Shown: one piece after another, positions 17,398 to 26,090 of the stretch
How positions within the stretch are numbered: position 1 is the first letter of the stretch
Layout: every line of letters starts with the position of its first letter
The notes under the pieces: generated by a model
The model's database searches: none
What the model was told of the DNA's origin: nothing
The model's input: the letters and a program-made list of their open reading frames with translations, nothing else
Origin: Bacteroidota bacterium
Lineage (GTDB): Bacteria; Bacteroidota; Bacteroidia; Palsa-965
Direction: 5' to 3'
DNA: 57,355 nucleotides
NCBI GenBank assembly: GCA_003153435.1
Contig: PLYR01000107.1
Coordinates: 1 to 57,355, forward strand
Position numbers and translations under genes: made by a program

Positions 17398-19271
17398 GCA
17401 TGTTTATTTGTGAGCCGATATTCGCTTAACCTTAGAATTATTGATAGCAGGGTAAGCGGAATCGTTGTGGAATACTCGTCGGCATCCATGAGTCCATGTG
17501 CGATATGATTTCTTATATTTAATCCGCCCTTCTCATTTATTAGGTGCTTAATAATAAGAACATCATCAACCAATAAAATATTCTCCAAGCTCTCTAAAAG
17601 TTTGCCTAAAGGCTTTTCATCTGTCAAAATTACACCGCGTTGCTCATCATATCTGAATGTTGGAATTCCAACCGTTTTGCACATATATCTTAAAATCATT
17701 TCTACTTTGGTGGCCATACTATCAGAGCAAAGAATGAAATTTGGCTTATAACTGCTGTCTTTAGCCCATTGCCCCAGCTCGAAAAATAAATTATCCAAGC
17801 CCGGTAAAACAGCATTTAAAAGCACGGTCGAATGGGGTTCCCCGTTTCTTAGCCATTCCAGAGGTTCATTGAGCCAGCTATTTTCTAATTTACTCTTAAT
17901 GGTGGAATAGGATATTGTGCCTTTGTGTAATGAATGTATTAAGATTTGGAAAGTGATTTGGAGCCCAATTTGATGTGACGTTCCCAAAATGCGGGATAAA
18001 TGAAAAAATTCTCGTTCTTCTTCAGTCGAGTAAATTCTTATCGTGTTTCCGTATTTGTCCATACTCTGCAGTCTTGCAAAGTTCAATAAGGAATTACTGT
18101 TGGCTGCTTTTTGGGCCTCTGCAATTAATGCAGTTCCACTTTTAATGATATTATAACCACATAGAAAGCGAATAATTAGTTCAGAAGAGCCTGAGTCAAT
18201 GACCTGTTTGATCAGATCGGTTATTGCTCTGGATTCATTTTCATCAGTTTGAACACTAATAGTGGCCGGTTTAAATTTAGCTTTGTCTACTTCGAATTTT
18301 TTACTGACCCTTTCTATCCCAACGCTATTTTTCGCTGAATTGTAGTATTTAAGCGCTTCTTCATAATCTTTTATTGATGAGAAGGGGTTTTCTCCTTGAG
18401 AAAGTAGATCTCCTTGCCCTTCATAAAATTCGGCCAACTTAAGAGAGTATTTCGATTTGTCATTCGGTTTATACGAGGCACAAAAAAATAGAGCTTTTTC
18501 TGAAGTAAGTATTGCTGACCTCATGTCTTGGGTCAAAAAAAAGGCAATCGCTTCATCAAACTTTTTAAGAATATTTGTTGAGTTTATGGATTGTTGCACT
18601 TGTTTTTTGCAATCAACGAAATTCAGAGCAGTGAACTGGCATAGAAAAATGAATGACTCATTGTTTAAAGGCCAATCTATGAACCAAGATTCGATTAATT
18701 TAACAAAGGAATCTAGCTCCGATTGCATAGAATCGCCGGACCGAACCATAATTAAAAAAACGTCCAGTAGTCTTTGGTGAAATATATGTGAGTGAGTAGC
18801 CCATGTAGAATTGGGGTCTAGCAGCTTTGCTTTATAACGCTTTATAAGATTAATCAGGTGAGCACAAAGTTCAAGCCTTTTATTATTATGCTGTAAACGA
18901 TTGCTGAGAAATAGCAAAAGGCCATACTCAACCTTTAGAAAGATGTTTAGTGATTCATTGTATCTTTTCTCAAAATAGTCATATTCAATTTTTCCATAGA
19001 GACTAAAATCCGGCTGCATTATTCGGATCGTCCTTCCGTCTTCCAGAATTCTCTTCTGTTCAAATAATGGAATTAATCCATCATTAATTGATTTTGTAAT
19101 ATTATGAATATCGCTTTCTAGTTGAAGAAATTTGGGGCCCTGTATGTCCTGATGAACCACCATTTTGGATGCATAAGCATCCAATAAGACTCTAATTTCG
19201 TTTTGTGAATTTTCGGTATCGAAATCTGACCCATCAATTTCATCAATATAGGATTTGAGTAGCTCTGACAT
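17394..19271 (-). CDS. DUF4209-type protein with C-terminal HEPN-like motif
   Basis: A 625-residue, mostly helical protein. The C-terminal part has GLNIRNHIAHGLMD (about Arg587 to His592), the signature of DUF4209 and equivalent to the HEPN Arg-x4-His motif. The N-terminal 340 residues contain TPR-like helical pairs (for example KDYEEALKYYNSAK). It converges with the dynamin-fusion gene, and the two stop codons overlap by four bases, so antisense effects are possible. It could be a predicted RNase effector or a sensor. Alternative: a non-catalytic scaffold. Confidence 0.8.
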   Translation of the reverse strand: MSELLKSYIDEIDGSDFDTENSQNEIRVLLDAYASKMVVHQDIQGPKFLQLESDIHNITKSINDGLIPLFEQKRILEDGRTIRIMQPDFSLYGKIEYDYFEKRYNESLNIFLKVEYGLLLFLSNRLQHNNKRLELCAHLINLIKRYKAKLLDPNSTWATHSHIFHQRLLDVFLIMVRSGDSMQSELDSFVKLIESWFIDWPLNNESFIFLCQFTALNFVDCKKQVQQSINSTNILKKFDEAIAFFLTQDMRSAILTSEKALFFCASYKPNDKSKYSLKLAEFYEGQGDLLSQGENPFSSIKDYEEALKYYNSAKNSVGIERVSKKFEVDKAKFKPATISVQTDENESRAITDLIKQVIDSGSSELIIRFLCGYNIIKSGTALIAEAQKAANSNSLLNFARLQSMDKYGNTIRIYSTEEEREFFHLSRILGTSHQIGLQITFQILIHSLHKGTISYSTIKSKLENSWLNEPLEWLRNGEPHSTVLLNAVLPGLDNLFFELGQWAKDSSYKPNFILCSDSMATKVEMILRYMCKTVGIPTFRYDEQRGVILTDEKPLGKLLESLENILLVDDVLIIKHLINEKGGLNIRNHIAHGLMDADEYSTTIPLTLLSIILRLSEYRLTNKHA

Positions 19272-19409
19272 ATCACCTTCTTAAGGTTGTGAATATAAGG
19301 TAATCATTGAAGAGGTAGGATGGTTTTATTCTTGTCAGAAAATGTTCCTCGTTAATCTAGTTATAAAGAGGTGCAGATGTAGAGTAAATTCCGCTTAAGA
19401 TGTGAATTT

Positions 19410-20609
19410 TTAAACACTTTTTTTCTTTTCCTTGAAAGTGTCGGTAGTCCAAATTCCCAAGGCCTTTCTTTTCATGGCGATTTTTGGAGGGAATAGAATG
19501 TTATAGTTCTCTCTTATCGTTTTTAAGTATTCCCTCTCTTCATTGATCTCTTTGAATCGATCAATTATTATTTTGCAAGAATCAAGTTCAATGCCAATCC
19601 ACTTCCTTTTTTTCATTTCTGAAACCACGTAAGTTGTTCCTGAACCTCCAAATGGGTCCAAGATTGTATCGCCTTCTTCGGAAGACATTTCAATAATTCT
19701 ATCCATCAACTTTACCGAAAGCTCATTTGCGCCTTGTCTCTTTTTGTATTTAGTGTGTCTGACAGGAGGGATGTCGTACCAAACATCAGTCAAATTAATT
19801 CCTTTTGGATTCATTTTGTCCTTATACCCTCCGTAATCTTTGGTTTCATTCGAACATTTTCTGCAAATCTCCATAGGAAGTCTGTCAGGATGAAAAGTTG
19901 CCGGTTTGTCACCTTTGCAATAGTATAAAAGAGAATAATGAGATGGGTATAATTTGTTTTGAATAGGCAAGGAAAACTTAATGTCTGCCGCGATTAAATC
20001 CCTGAATTTTAATCTGTGATTGAGGAACTCTCCGAGGTATAGGTTCCATTCCGGTAGGTTCCACACGAAAATGCTACCACCATATTTTAAGAGCCTAACG
20101 CATTCTGTGAGCCATTCCTCGCACCAAAGTATGTATTCAGAGTCACTCAAATTATCATCCATACCAGATGGATATATTTTATTCAAATTAAATGGAGGAT
20201 CAGCGAATATTAAATCAATAGATTCATCCTTAAGTGTTTTCATTACCTCGATGCAATCACCTTGAAATAATCTTCCCGAATTCGTTCTAAAAACAGGTTC
20301 TATTGCTTTCGGCTTTTTTAGTGTAGGTGTTTTAAGATTTTTGGAAATCTTTTTGGCCTCTTTTTGTAATAAGGACTTTAATGAATTGTCGTAAATACCC
20401 ATTGAGAGCATTAATTCAAATTTAGAAATTGATAGGGCCTTTTCAATTTTCACTAAATCTTCTGGGGATGGGAGAATGTTATTTGTATGGTAATAAAGAA
20501 GACGTTTAGAGTCAATTTGCAGAATTACGGAGAGCTTTTTAATAGACCCGTTGCCATCATACTTGAAATTTAATGCGTGAAAGAATTTACTAGAATGTGC
20601 TGTGCCCAT
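19410..20609 (-). CDS. DNA methyltransferase, beta class (N6-adenine or N4-cytosine), with N-terminal HTH
   Basis: A 399-residue modification enzyme. The catalytic motif IV, ADPPFN (DPPF at 137-140), precedes the S-adenosylmethionine motif I, LDPFGGSGTT (about 317-326), which is the beta-class order. The first 75 residues resemble an XRE-type helix-turn-helix, so it may repress its own promoter, as many type II methylases do. A cluster of three cysteines lies near 249-252. It is divergent from the BamHI/BglII-like endonuclease gene across 108 bases; the two form a type II restriction-modification system. Confidence 0.9.
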   Translation of the reverse strand: MGTAHSSKFFHALNFKYDGNGSIKKLSVILQIDSKRLLYYHTNNILPSPEDLVKIEKALSISKFELMLSMGIYDNSLKSLLQKEAKKISKNLKTPTLKKPKAIEPVFRTNSGRLFQGDCIEVMKTLKDESIDLIFADPPFNLNKIYPSGMDDNLSDSEYILWCEEWLTECVRLLKYGGSIFVWNLPEWNLYLGEFLNHRLKFRDLIAADIKFSLPIQNKLYPSHYSLLYYCKGDKPATFHPDRLPMEICRKCSNETKDYGGYKDKMNPKGINLTDVWYDIPPVRHTKYKKRQGANELSVKLMDRIIEMSSEEGDTILDPFGGSGTTYVVSEMKKRKWIGIELDSCKIIIDRFKEINEEREYLKTIRENYNILFPPKIAMKRKALGIWTTDTFKEKKKSV

Positions 20610-20717
20610 TTGGAATATTGTTGATTACCAGTATCTTTGAACGGTTATTGAAGTGAGGTAAATATACTTAAAATCCGCTTAAATAGTTTCAAAATAATTC
20701 CCTGCTAATTCACCGGT

Positions 20718-21314
20718 ATGAAAATTGTTCACGAAAACTTTCTTTTGAAAAGAGGAGATTTCCACGAAAGTGAGATTTTTAAAACAATTCTTAGTGAAAT
20801 CAGAACAGCTATTAGCCATGTGTCTTGGCCTGAAAACGAGCAAACTTTTTCCATTCGGCCAGAAAGGATGGGCAATGGAGTTAAGCCTATTAAAAATAAA
20901 TTCATAAAGCATTTGATAAATCACGGTTGGAAGGATGAGATACGACTTTCCTTGGTGAAGGAAGTCGGTTCTGGTCCAATTGATGCTATTAAAAATACAG
21001 ATGCAGGAATTTTCGCTGTAGAATGGGAGACTGGCAATATCAGCTCTTCCCATAGAGCATTGAACAAAATTGCAATGGGTATTTTGCAAGATAATATTAT
21101 TGGTGGGATACTTATACTTCCCGTTTGGAATTTAGCTCAGTATTTAACTGATAGGATTGGAAATTATGAAGAATTAAAGCCATATTTTCCGCTTTATGAT
21201 TTTTTAAAATCAGAGAAAGGATTGCTACTTGTTATTTCTGTTGATTATGACGACACCTCCTCATCAGTCCCCTTGATTCCGAAAGGGAAGGACGGCAATT
21301 CTAAGGGGAAATAA
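20718..21314 (+). CDS. Type II restriction endonuclease, BamHI/BglII-like
   Basis: The 198-residue product is the right size for this family. The core runs GPIDAI with Asp89, then FAVEWETGNISSSHRALNK with Glu102 and Glu104. The E-x-E active site, in place of E-x-K, followed by a GNISSSHR loop is characteristic of BamHI/BglII-type enzymes. It cleaves unmodified DNA. The divergent methylase at 19410-20609 is the natural partner. The expected recognition site is GATC-centred by family analogy only; it cannot be read from the sequence. Confidence 0.82.
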   Translation: MKIVHENFLLKRGDFHESEIFKTILSEIRTAISHVSWPENEQTFSIRPERMGNGVKPIKNKFIKHLINHGWKDEIRLSLVKEVGSGPIDAIKNTDAGIFAVEWETGNISSSHRALNKIAMGILQDNIIGGILILPVWNLAQYLTDRIGNYEELKPYFPLYDFLKSEKGLLLVISVDYDDTSSSVPLIPKGKDGNSKGK

Positions 21315-21333
21315 ATTTGGTGATTGTAATTGA

Positions 21334-21888
21334 CTACTCAAGATCCAGGGCTCCAGTAAAGAGTGGCGCACTTGTTTTAATTCTCTCAATGCGTACCCTT
21401 AGCAATTCCAATATTTTATCTTGTTTTTCTTTCTCCCGAAAAAACAAAATCCCCTGCTGTTCCATCCTTTCAATTAGTAAAATATATTTCTTCAAGCCGC
21501 TACCTAATGAGGCAGAGAAGCCTAGGCGTCTTGCATAGTCATCTGCAAAGAATTCACATGAAGCACCTTGATCTTTTGGCTCCTTATTCAAATAATGGCC
21601 AATCTCGTGCATAATTTCGGCTCCTATTTCGGTCGGATCAAATTTTAGCAGCTCCCGTGTAAGTGTTTTATCAATTACAATTAGCCTGTTAATTTGCCCT
21701 TCTGTTTCTTTGAAGCGAAATTTTGTTATGCACCCAGGGCCTTCAGAATAGAATAAAAACACCCTTGCAGCTCTAATCTTTTTCTGTTCTTCCTCTGGTA
21801 CCCGATTTTTCAAAATGTCTAATGTCGCCAATAGACCTGTTATGGATGGAGTATTATTATCAATGAAGTGTAAGAATGATGAGGTCAT
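21334..21888 (-). CDS. Putative zinc metalloprotease (HExxH)
   Basis: The 184-residue protein has EIMHEIGHYLN, an HExxH zinc motif (about residues 93-97). Downstream is FFADDYARRLG, with the Glu/Asp-rich third-ligand helix typical of gluzincin peptidases such as M48/M78-like enzymes. No transmembrane segment is present, so it is probably cytoplasmic. It converges with the restriction endonuclease gene, with 19 bases between stops. In mobile elements, small proteases of this type often cleave a repressor; no such partner is proven, though an HTH-like regulator lies 0.9 kb away. Confidence 0.72.
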   Translation of the reverse strand: MTSSFLHFIDNNTPSITGLLATLDILKNRVPEEEQKKIRAARVFLFYSEGPGCITKFRFKETEGQINRLIVIDKTLTRELLKFDPTEIGAEIMHEIGHYLNKEPKDQGASCEFFADDYARRLGFSASLGSGLKKYILLIERMEQQGILFFREKEKQDKILELLRVRIERIKTSAPLFTGALDLE

Positions 21889-21949
21889 AATTCGATTTTG
21901 AGATAACTACTTAATTTATTTGATCTAAATAAATGGCTCAATCAGTTAT

Positions 21950-22564
21950 TCATTTTTTTTGAAATTCCTGAAGCTCCGTTAATATCTTTTGCCTGATTTC
22001 AGGCGGCATATCATCGAGTAAGGTCTTCTTTTGAAAATTGTTTTCGATCAGTTCGTTGATGGAATTGAAAATTTCTAGCGCTAATTTACTATCTGTAAGT
22101 ACAGGATCTTTATTCGATTTGTCAAGATATATTCTTAGGGCGAAGTTGTCTTGCTTTGCTTTAAGTATTTCTGTTGCTTCATAGGTAAGGCTGTTGGCGG
22201 TTCGAAGCACAGCTAAACGGAAAGGAATAATTTGCCCAGATTTAATTTCTAATAAGTCATTCTCCATTTTCTCCAGGCGAATATTGAGTCCGGAAAAATC
22301 CATAAGATGGACATTAATTAGAGGGATCGTAACCTTGCTGTTGTTCTGCACGCTAAGCATTAAGTTGGGATCTTTTGTTATGCCATCTTCTAAACATTTT
22401 TCCCAGATCCAAGCCTGTAATAATATGCGACTATAACGTTTATTGAATAGGTTAGTGAAAAATACGCCCAGTATTGCTCCTAAGACTGCGCCAATAACCG
22501 TCCATAAAATTGTATTGCTGCAGATTTCAAACATTTGCTCAGTGGTTATTTTCTGAAAATCCAA
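21950..22564 (-). CDS. Hypothetical membrane-anchored protein
   Basis: The 204-residue protein has one N-terminal membrane segment (about residues 18-40, TVIGAVLGAILGVFFTNLF) and a cytoplasmic-type C-terminal domain with no recognisable family. It ends with a Pro- and Glu-rich helix. The gene is leftward, 61 bases upstream of the metalloprotease gene, and the two may share a transcript. Confidence 0.7.
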   Translation of the reverse strand: MDFQKITTEQMFEICSNTILWTVIGAVLGAILGVFFTNLFNKRYSRILLQAWIWEKCLEDGITKDPNLMLSVQNNSKVTIPLINVHLMDFSGLNIRLEKMENDLLEIKSGQIIPFRLAVLRTANSLTYEATEILKAKQDNFALRIYLDKSNKDPVLTDSKLALEIFNSINELIENNFQKKTLLDDMPPEIRQKILTELQEFQKK

Positions 22565-22756
22565 TATGGTAAAGTGAGTTTTTAATCCATAGTATGAATG
22601 ACGTGTTTCGCGTTTCTAAGATAGTGGAAAATACTTAGTGAGTGAAATGAGAAGAATTCCATTCTTAATAAATGTATCAGGTAAGAGGCTGAATTGGGAT
22701 ATTCGCTGAATTTTGTTGATTTATTGAAGGAATCCGGTTTGATATTTTCGTACTAA

Positions 22757-23308
22757 TCAGATAATTTTCCGAATGTCTGTGATTCCACTCACCTTTGCTT
22801 CAACCAGCTTTCCTGTTTGTTCCCCTTTGCGAGTTATTTGAAGAATAAAAAGAGGATGATGCAATGACACCTGATGCACTTTAAATATATCATCAGGAAG
22901 CAATTGACTATTTCTTGAAGAGAGGACTTTAAATTCTGATTTTCCTAGATACTGAACTATTACATTTTTATCCGGCTTGTAAGCCAATTCAAATTTATCC
23001 CCTTTCCGAAGATTTTTTGTATTAAGCTCAGTGATTTTCGGTGATGTGTCCTTTGATTGTGGGGCCAAGGTTTCCAAAAGCTCATCATAGGATTCGTGTC
23101 CTAAATAGTTTGCGATCAAATCCAGAGAGTGCTGTCTGGGTGATGTGTCCCCTTTTATGAAGCCCAGTAATCTACGTAAGGTTGACGAGCTAACACGATT
23201 TTTACATTTTGTGTAAATATCTTCGGCTAAAGCATTGCAGTCCTTGGGATACCTTATCGGCTGTCCCAGTTTCTCTATTATCCTTTTCTTGATTAATTCG
23301 CTCAGCAT
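22757..23308 (-). CDS. Bacteroidota-type DNA-binding regulator
   Basis: The N-terminal half has the pattern CNALAEDIYTK, VSSSTLRRLLGF, SPRQHSLDLIANYLGHESYDELL. This is a helical DNA-binding module seen in many Bacteroidota regulators. The C-terminal 75 residues are beta-rich and may sense a ligand. The start was set at the ATG giving MLSELIKKRI (183 residues); the frame is open to 23344, adding 12 residues. A GTTGATT-N8-AATCAAC inverted repeat lies 126 bases upstream, before the divergent T9SS gene, and may be its operator. Confidence 0.7.
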   Translation of the reverse strand: MLSELIKKRIIEKLGQPIRYPKDCNALAEDIYTKCKNRVSSSTLRRLLGFIKGDTSPRQHSLDLIANYLGHESYDELLETLAPQSKDTSPKITELNTKNLRKGDKFELAYKPDKNVIVQYLGKSEFKVLSSRNSQLLPDDIFKVHQVSLHHPLFILQITRKGEQTGKLVEAKVSGITDIRKII

Positions 23309-23433
23309 GTCCAAAAATAGCCCACAAACGTGAGTGGAAGTCAATTTGAACTTTATGGTTGAATTGAACTAAATGAATGATTTGAACGGAAAGAATACTT
23401 CTCACCTACAACCGATATTTTCCAGAACTTACA

Positions 23434-23455
23434 GTTGATTAAATTCACAATCAAC
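23434..23455. promoter_or_regulatory. Inverted repeat GTTGATT-N8-AATCAAC (candidate operator)
   Basis: Perfect 7-bp arms at 23434-23440 and 23449-23455, just before the ATG of the secreted protein gene at 23470. They lie in the divergent region shared with the regulator gene ending at 22757. A dimeric repressor site is the likely meaning. Confidence 0.5.
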
Positions 23456-23469
23456 CAATCCCTATTCGC

Positions 23470-24732
23470 ATGAGAAAAATCATTTCAATATCAGCATTTC
23501 TACTGTTTTCAAGTTTGACATCGTTTCTGATCGCTCAAACCTGGTCTTCTTTGGGTACCGGAATGCCTCACCCATCCCTGTCTTTGGAATCGTTTTATAA
23601 ACATTCCAATGGGAAACTGGATATTGGCGTTTTTCAATTGGGAACTTCTGGAGTAACGCAAGACACAATTTGGAATTGGAACGGTTCTGCATTTGACACA
23701 GTAATTAGTCCACTGCCTTCCGGGCCAATTTCAGTGAATTGTGCGGCTGAATTCAACGGATCTTATTATGTCGGGACGGATAAAAAGCTCTGGACCTGGA
23801 ATGGAGCTTCATGGATAAACCCATTAACAAATCCGTCAATTTCCGGAACGACTTCAATCAATTGCTTGCAAGTTTATGGCTCCAATTTATATCTCTGCTA
23901 TAATGCGGCAAAATTTCAAAAGTATGATGGAACAACTCATGTAAACGCCGATGTCCAGTTCTCAACGGGAAGCCAATTTAGTTGTATGATCCAATCCAAT
24001 GGTAATTTGTATGTAGGAGGAAAGATCACGTTCAATTCGGTTGCAGGTTATCCTGTGGCAATGATCTCTGGGTCCACAGCTACTGTTCCGTTCACAAATA
24101 CCTTGGGCTTCGCTGGCACGATGGGGGTGAGTTGTATGGAGTTCTACAATAATGAACTTTACGTTGGTGGATTCTTTAGCAACGGCTCTTTAGCAAAGTG
24201 GAATGGGGCAGCCTGGGTGATAATTCCTGGATTTACAAGCACGTCTTGTGCTCCAAACGCAATTAAAGCATACCATAACAAGCTTTATATTGCTTATTGT
24301 GACACTATTTTTTCCACGGATGGCACTAACACACCAACTGTCGTGGGAACTGTTCCATCAGGGTCATCTTCTTTTTCAGCTATGGAAGTGTACAATAACC
24401 GATTGTACCTCGGTGGTGCGTTTTCATCGGTAAATGGAGTTACAAATACCACCAATGCTGCGATGTTCAACGACTCCATAGTTGGTGTTACAGGGATTCG
24501 TGCAAGTGGTACATTCCTCTCGCTGGATAAAATATATCCTAACCCATTCTCCAATGACTTTACCGTCCAGGTCGAAGCACCGTCAAATCTCAGCATTACG
24601 GATGCGATGGGTAGGGTTGTTTATTCAGCAAAAATCGAGAAAGGATCAAGCAATATTGGTTCAAATCTTGCAAAAGGAATCTATTTTGTAGTTCTTAATG
24701 GAAGAGTGAGTTCCAAGATGGTAAAGCAGTGA
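23470..24732 (+). CDS. T9SS-secreted beta-propeller-like protein
   Basis: The 420-residue protein starts with a Sec signal peptide (MRKIISISAFLLFSSL, ending IAQ). The body has repeated blade-like units such as LYVGG, WNGAAW and YNNRLYLGGAFSSVNG, similar to delta-60 / kelch-like propellers. The last about 75 residues are a type A type IX sorting domain (KIYPNPFSNDF, then ITDAMGRVVY, GIYFVVL, KMVKQ). It should be exported to the cell surface or medium. It is the only clearly surface-directed cargo gene of the element. Confidence 0.9.
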   Translation: MRKIISISAFLLFSSLTSFLIAQTWSSLGTGMPHPSLSLESFYKHSNGKLDIGVFQLGTSGVTQDTIWNWNGSAFDTVISPLPSGPISVNCAAEFNGSYYVGTDKKLWTWNGASWINPLTNPSISGTTSINCLQVYGSNLYLCYNAAKFQKYDGTTHVNADVQFSTGSQFSCMIQSNGNLYVGGKITFNSVAGYPVAMISGSTATVPFTNTLGFAGTMGVSCMEFYNNELYVGGFFSNGSLAKWNGAAWVIIPGFTSTSCAPNAIKAYHNKLYIAYCDTIFSTDGTNTPTVVGTVPSGSSSFSAMEVYNNRLYLGGAFSSVNGVTNTTNAAMFNDSIVGVTGIRASGTFLSLDKIYPNPFSNDFTVQVEAPSNLSITDAMGRVVYSAKIEKGSSNIGSNLAKGIYFVVLNGRVSSKMVKQ

Positions 24733-24736
24733 AGTT

Positions 24737-24928
24737 ATGCTGAGCCTGGAACGAATTAGGAAACTATTGAACAAAAACGGGAAATGTTATTCCGATGAAC
24801 AACTTGAAAAGATTCGTATTTTCTTTGGTCAATTAGCTGAAATCGAATACGAAGAATACATCAAAAAATTAAAGGCAGAAGAAGAAATGGATCGGTTACC
24901 CGAAAACAAAGATTTATCCCTTAGATAA
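24737..24928 (+). CDS. Small hypothetical protein
   Basis: A 63-residue, charged, helical protein (LERIRKLLNKNGKCYSDEQL, then EYIKKLKAEEEM). It starts 4 bases after the stop of the secreted protein gene, so it is probably co-transcribed. It has no signal peptide. It resembles small Bacteroidota helical proteins of unknown function. Confidence 0.65.
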   Translation: MLSLERIRKLLNKNGKCYSDEQLEKIRIFFGQLAEIEYEEYIKKLKAEEEMDRLPENKDLSLR

Positions 24929-25112
24929 ATTCATCTGGGCCTGACAGTTCATTTGTTATCACAACAATCCTGTCGCGGGCTATACAAGCGACCTCATACT
25001 TCTCTTGTTCAACAAGGGATTCAAGAAGATAACTAAGAGCAGTCATTTCAGTTTGAAGCTCAGCTTTGCGGCTGAGCTTCTTCTTTTTCTGTCTGCTTAT
25101 ATCATAGCGCAT
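24921..25112 (-). CDS. Small UVR-motif-like protein
   Basis: A 63-residue, basic, coiled-coil-rich protein. The segment LESLVEQEKYEVACIARDRI resembles the UvrB/UvrC interaction motif. It sits 3 bases downstream of the DnaB-like ATPase gene, leftward, and so belongs to the histone-deacetylase operon. Such a motif might dock on UvrB/UvrC; this is a weak call because the motif is short. Confidence 0.55.
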   Translation of the reverse strand: MRYDISRQKKKKLSRKAELQTEMTALSYLLESLVEQEKYEVACIARDRIVVITNELSGPDEFI

Positions 25113-25115
25113 AAC

Positions 25116-25808
25116 TCATTTTATTTTAGAGAGGAACGGAGCATATTCATCATCAACCCGGCAATCATAAACCCGTAGCGGACCAAATGAATTTTTGAGT
25201 GCAAACAGTTTGGCAAGATCACCAGGATCATTTCCCGAAACATCGGTAGTGATGCTATAAACAGAAGCCTGGTATATTCCAAGCACGACATCAGGGAAGA
25301 TTTCAAGGAAAGGATTCTTTAGATCTTGCAATTCCGGATAACGGCCCCCACCTCGCTCATCAACAGAGGAATAGAGATGAGCTGAGATAATAAGAGTGAC
25401 GTCATGCTCTTTACACATCCAATGGACAGTCTGTAGCACTTCAAGAGCCTGTTTCTTCCAATCCTTTCCTGAGGAAAGACTAACCAGACGTTCAATGCCG
25501 TCTATAATGATGTAATCAGGTTGTTTCCTTTCTATTGTAAGAGCGAGGCCGTGCTTAAGAGTTTCCATATCCCATAGTTGTTGATATTCAAAATGCACCA
25601 TAGGGTTTTCAGAAAAGAAAGAGGAATCTTCGATTTGACAAGGAAAGAAGGCAAGACACTTATATGGGTTTTGCTGGATTATTTCTTTTAAATAAGAGGT
25701 AACGCCCATGCCGGGTCTGCCGGAGATAGCGCAAAAGGATGCCTTTGGTAAGGAAATAGCCGTAAAAGGAAGTGTAATATCAGAAGGAGTATGTGCTTTG
25801 GTTTTCAT
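25116..25808 (-). CDS. DnaB-derived RecA-fold ATPase with a degenerate Walker A
   Basis: A 230-residue stand-alone RecA-like domain. The P-loop reads SGRPGMGVTS, in which Val36 replaces the invariant lysine of the DnaB GRPGMGKT/S motif. Walker B is DYIIIDGIERL with Asp103. The ISAHLYSSVDERGGGRYPELQDLK stretch is the counterpart of the DnaB LSQLNR...RP.LSDL segment. The N-terminal DnaB domain is absent. It probably binds nucleotide poorly or not at all, and may be a scaffold or regulator of replication or of the neighbouring deacetylase. It is second in the leftward operon starting with the deacetylase. Confidence 0.75.
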   Translation of the reverse strand: MKTKAHTPSDITLPFTAISLPKASFCAISGRPGMGVTSYLKEIIQQNPYKCLAFFPCQIEDSSFFSENPMVHFEYQQLWDMETLKHGLALTIERKQPDYIIIDGIERLVSLSSGKDWKKQALEVLQTVHWMCKEHDVTLIISAHLYSSVDERGGGRYPELQDLKNPFLEIFPDVVLGIYQASVYSITTDVSGNDPGDLAKLFALKNSFGPLRVYDCRVDDEYAPFLSKIK

Positions 25809-25841
25809 GGGAAAGAGTTTTGTTTTATATATTCCAAACCC

Positions 25842-26090
25842 TCATGACTGATTTGTGAGAAGAACAACGGTTTTCATCTTCTTAGCCATATCCAGAAGTT
25901 TACTGCACATAAGTTCTTCCGACTTCTCAAAATGTTGAAGCTTATTATTCTTTGCATGCTGCTCCATAAGCTGAATAAAGAGCAGGAGGAGTTTCAGTTC
26001 TGACATAAGTTCTCTTTTAACCAGCTTATTTAAAAGATCTACTTTCTGTTGTTCGGGCAATTTTGACCATTCGGGGAGTGGTGTGTTCAT
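25842..26090 (-). CDS. Small hypothetical helical protein
   Basis: The ATG at 26090 overlaps the deacetylase stop (ATGA, 26087-26090), giving 82 residues beginning MNTPLPEWSKL. The frame is open to 26168, but that start would lie inside the deacetylase. The product is a helical, Leu- and Lys-rich protein with no known family. Translational coupling suggests it acts with the deacetylase or the DnaB-like ATPase. Confidence 0.65.
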   Translation of the reverse strand: MNTPLPEWSKLPEQQKVDLLNKLVKRELMSELKLLLLFIQLMEQHAKNNKLQHFEKSEELMCSKLLDMAKKMKTVVLLTNQS

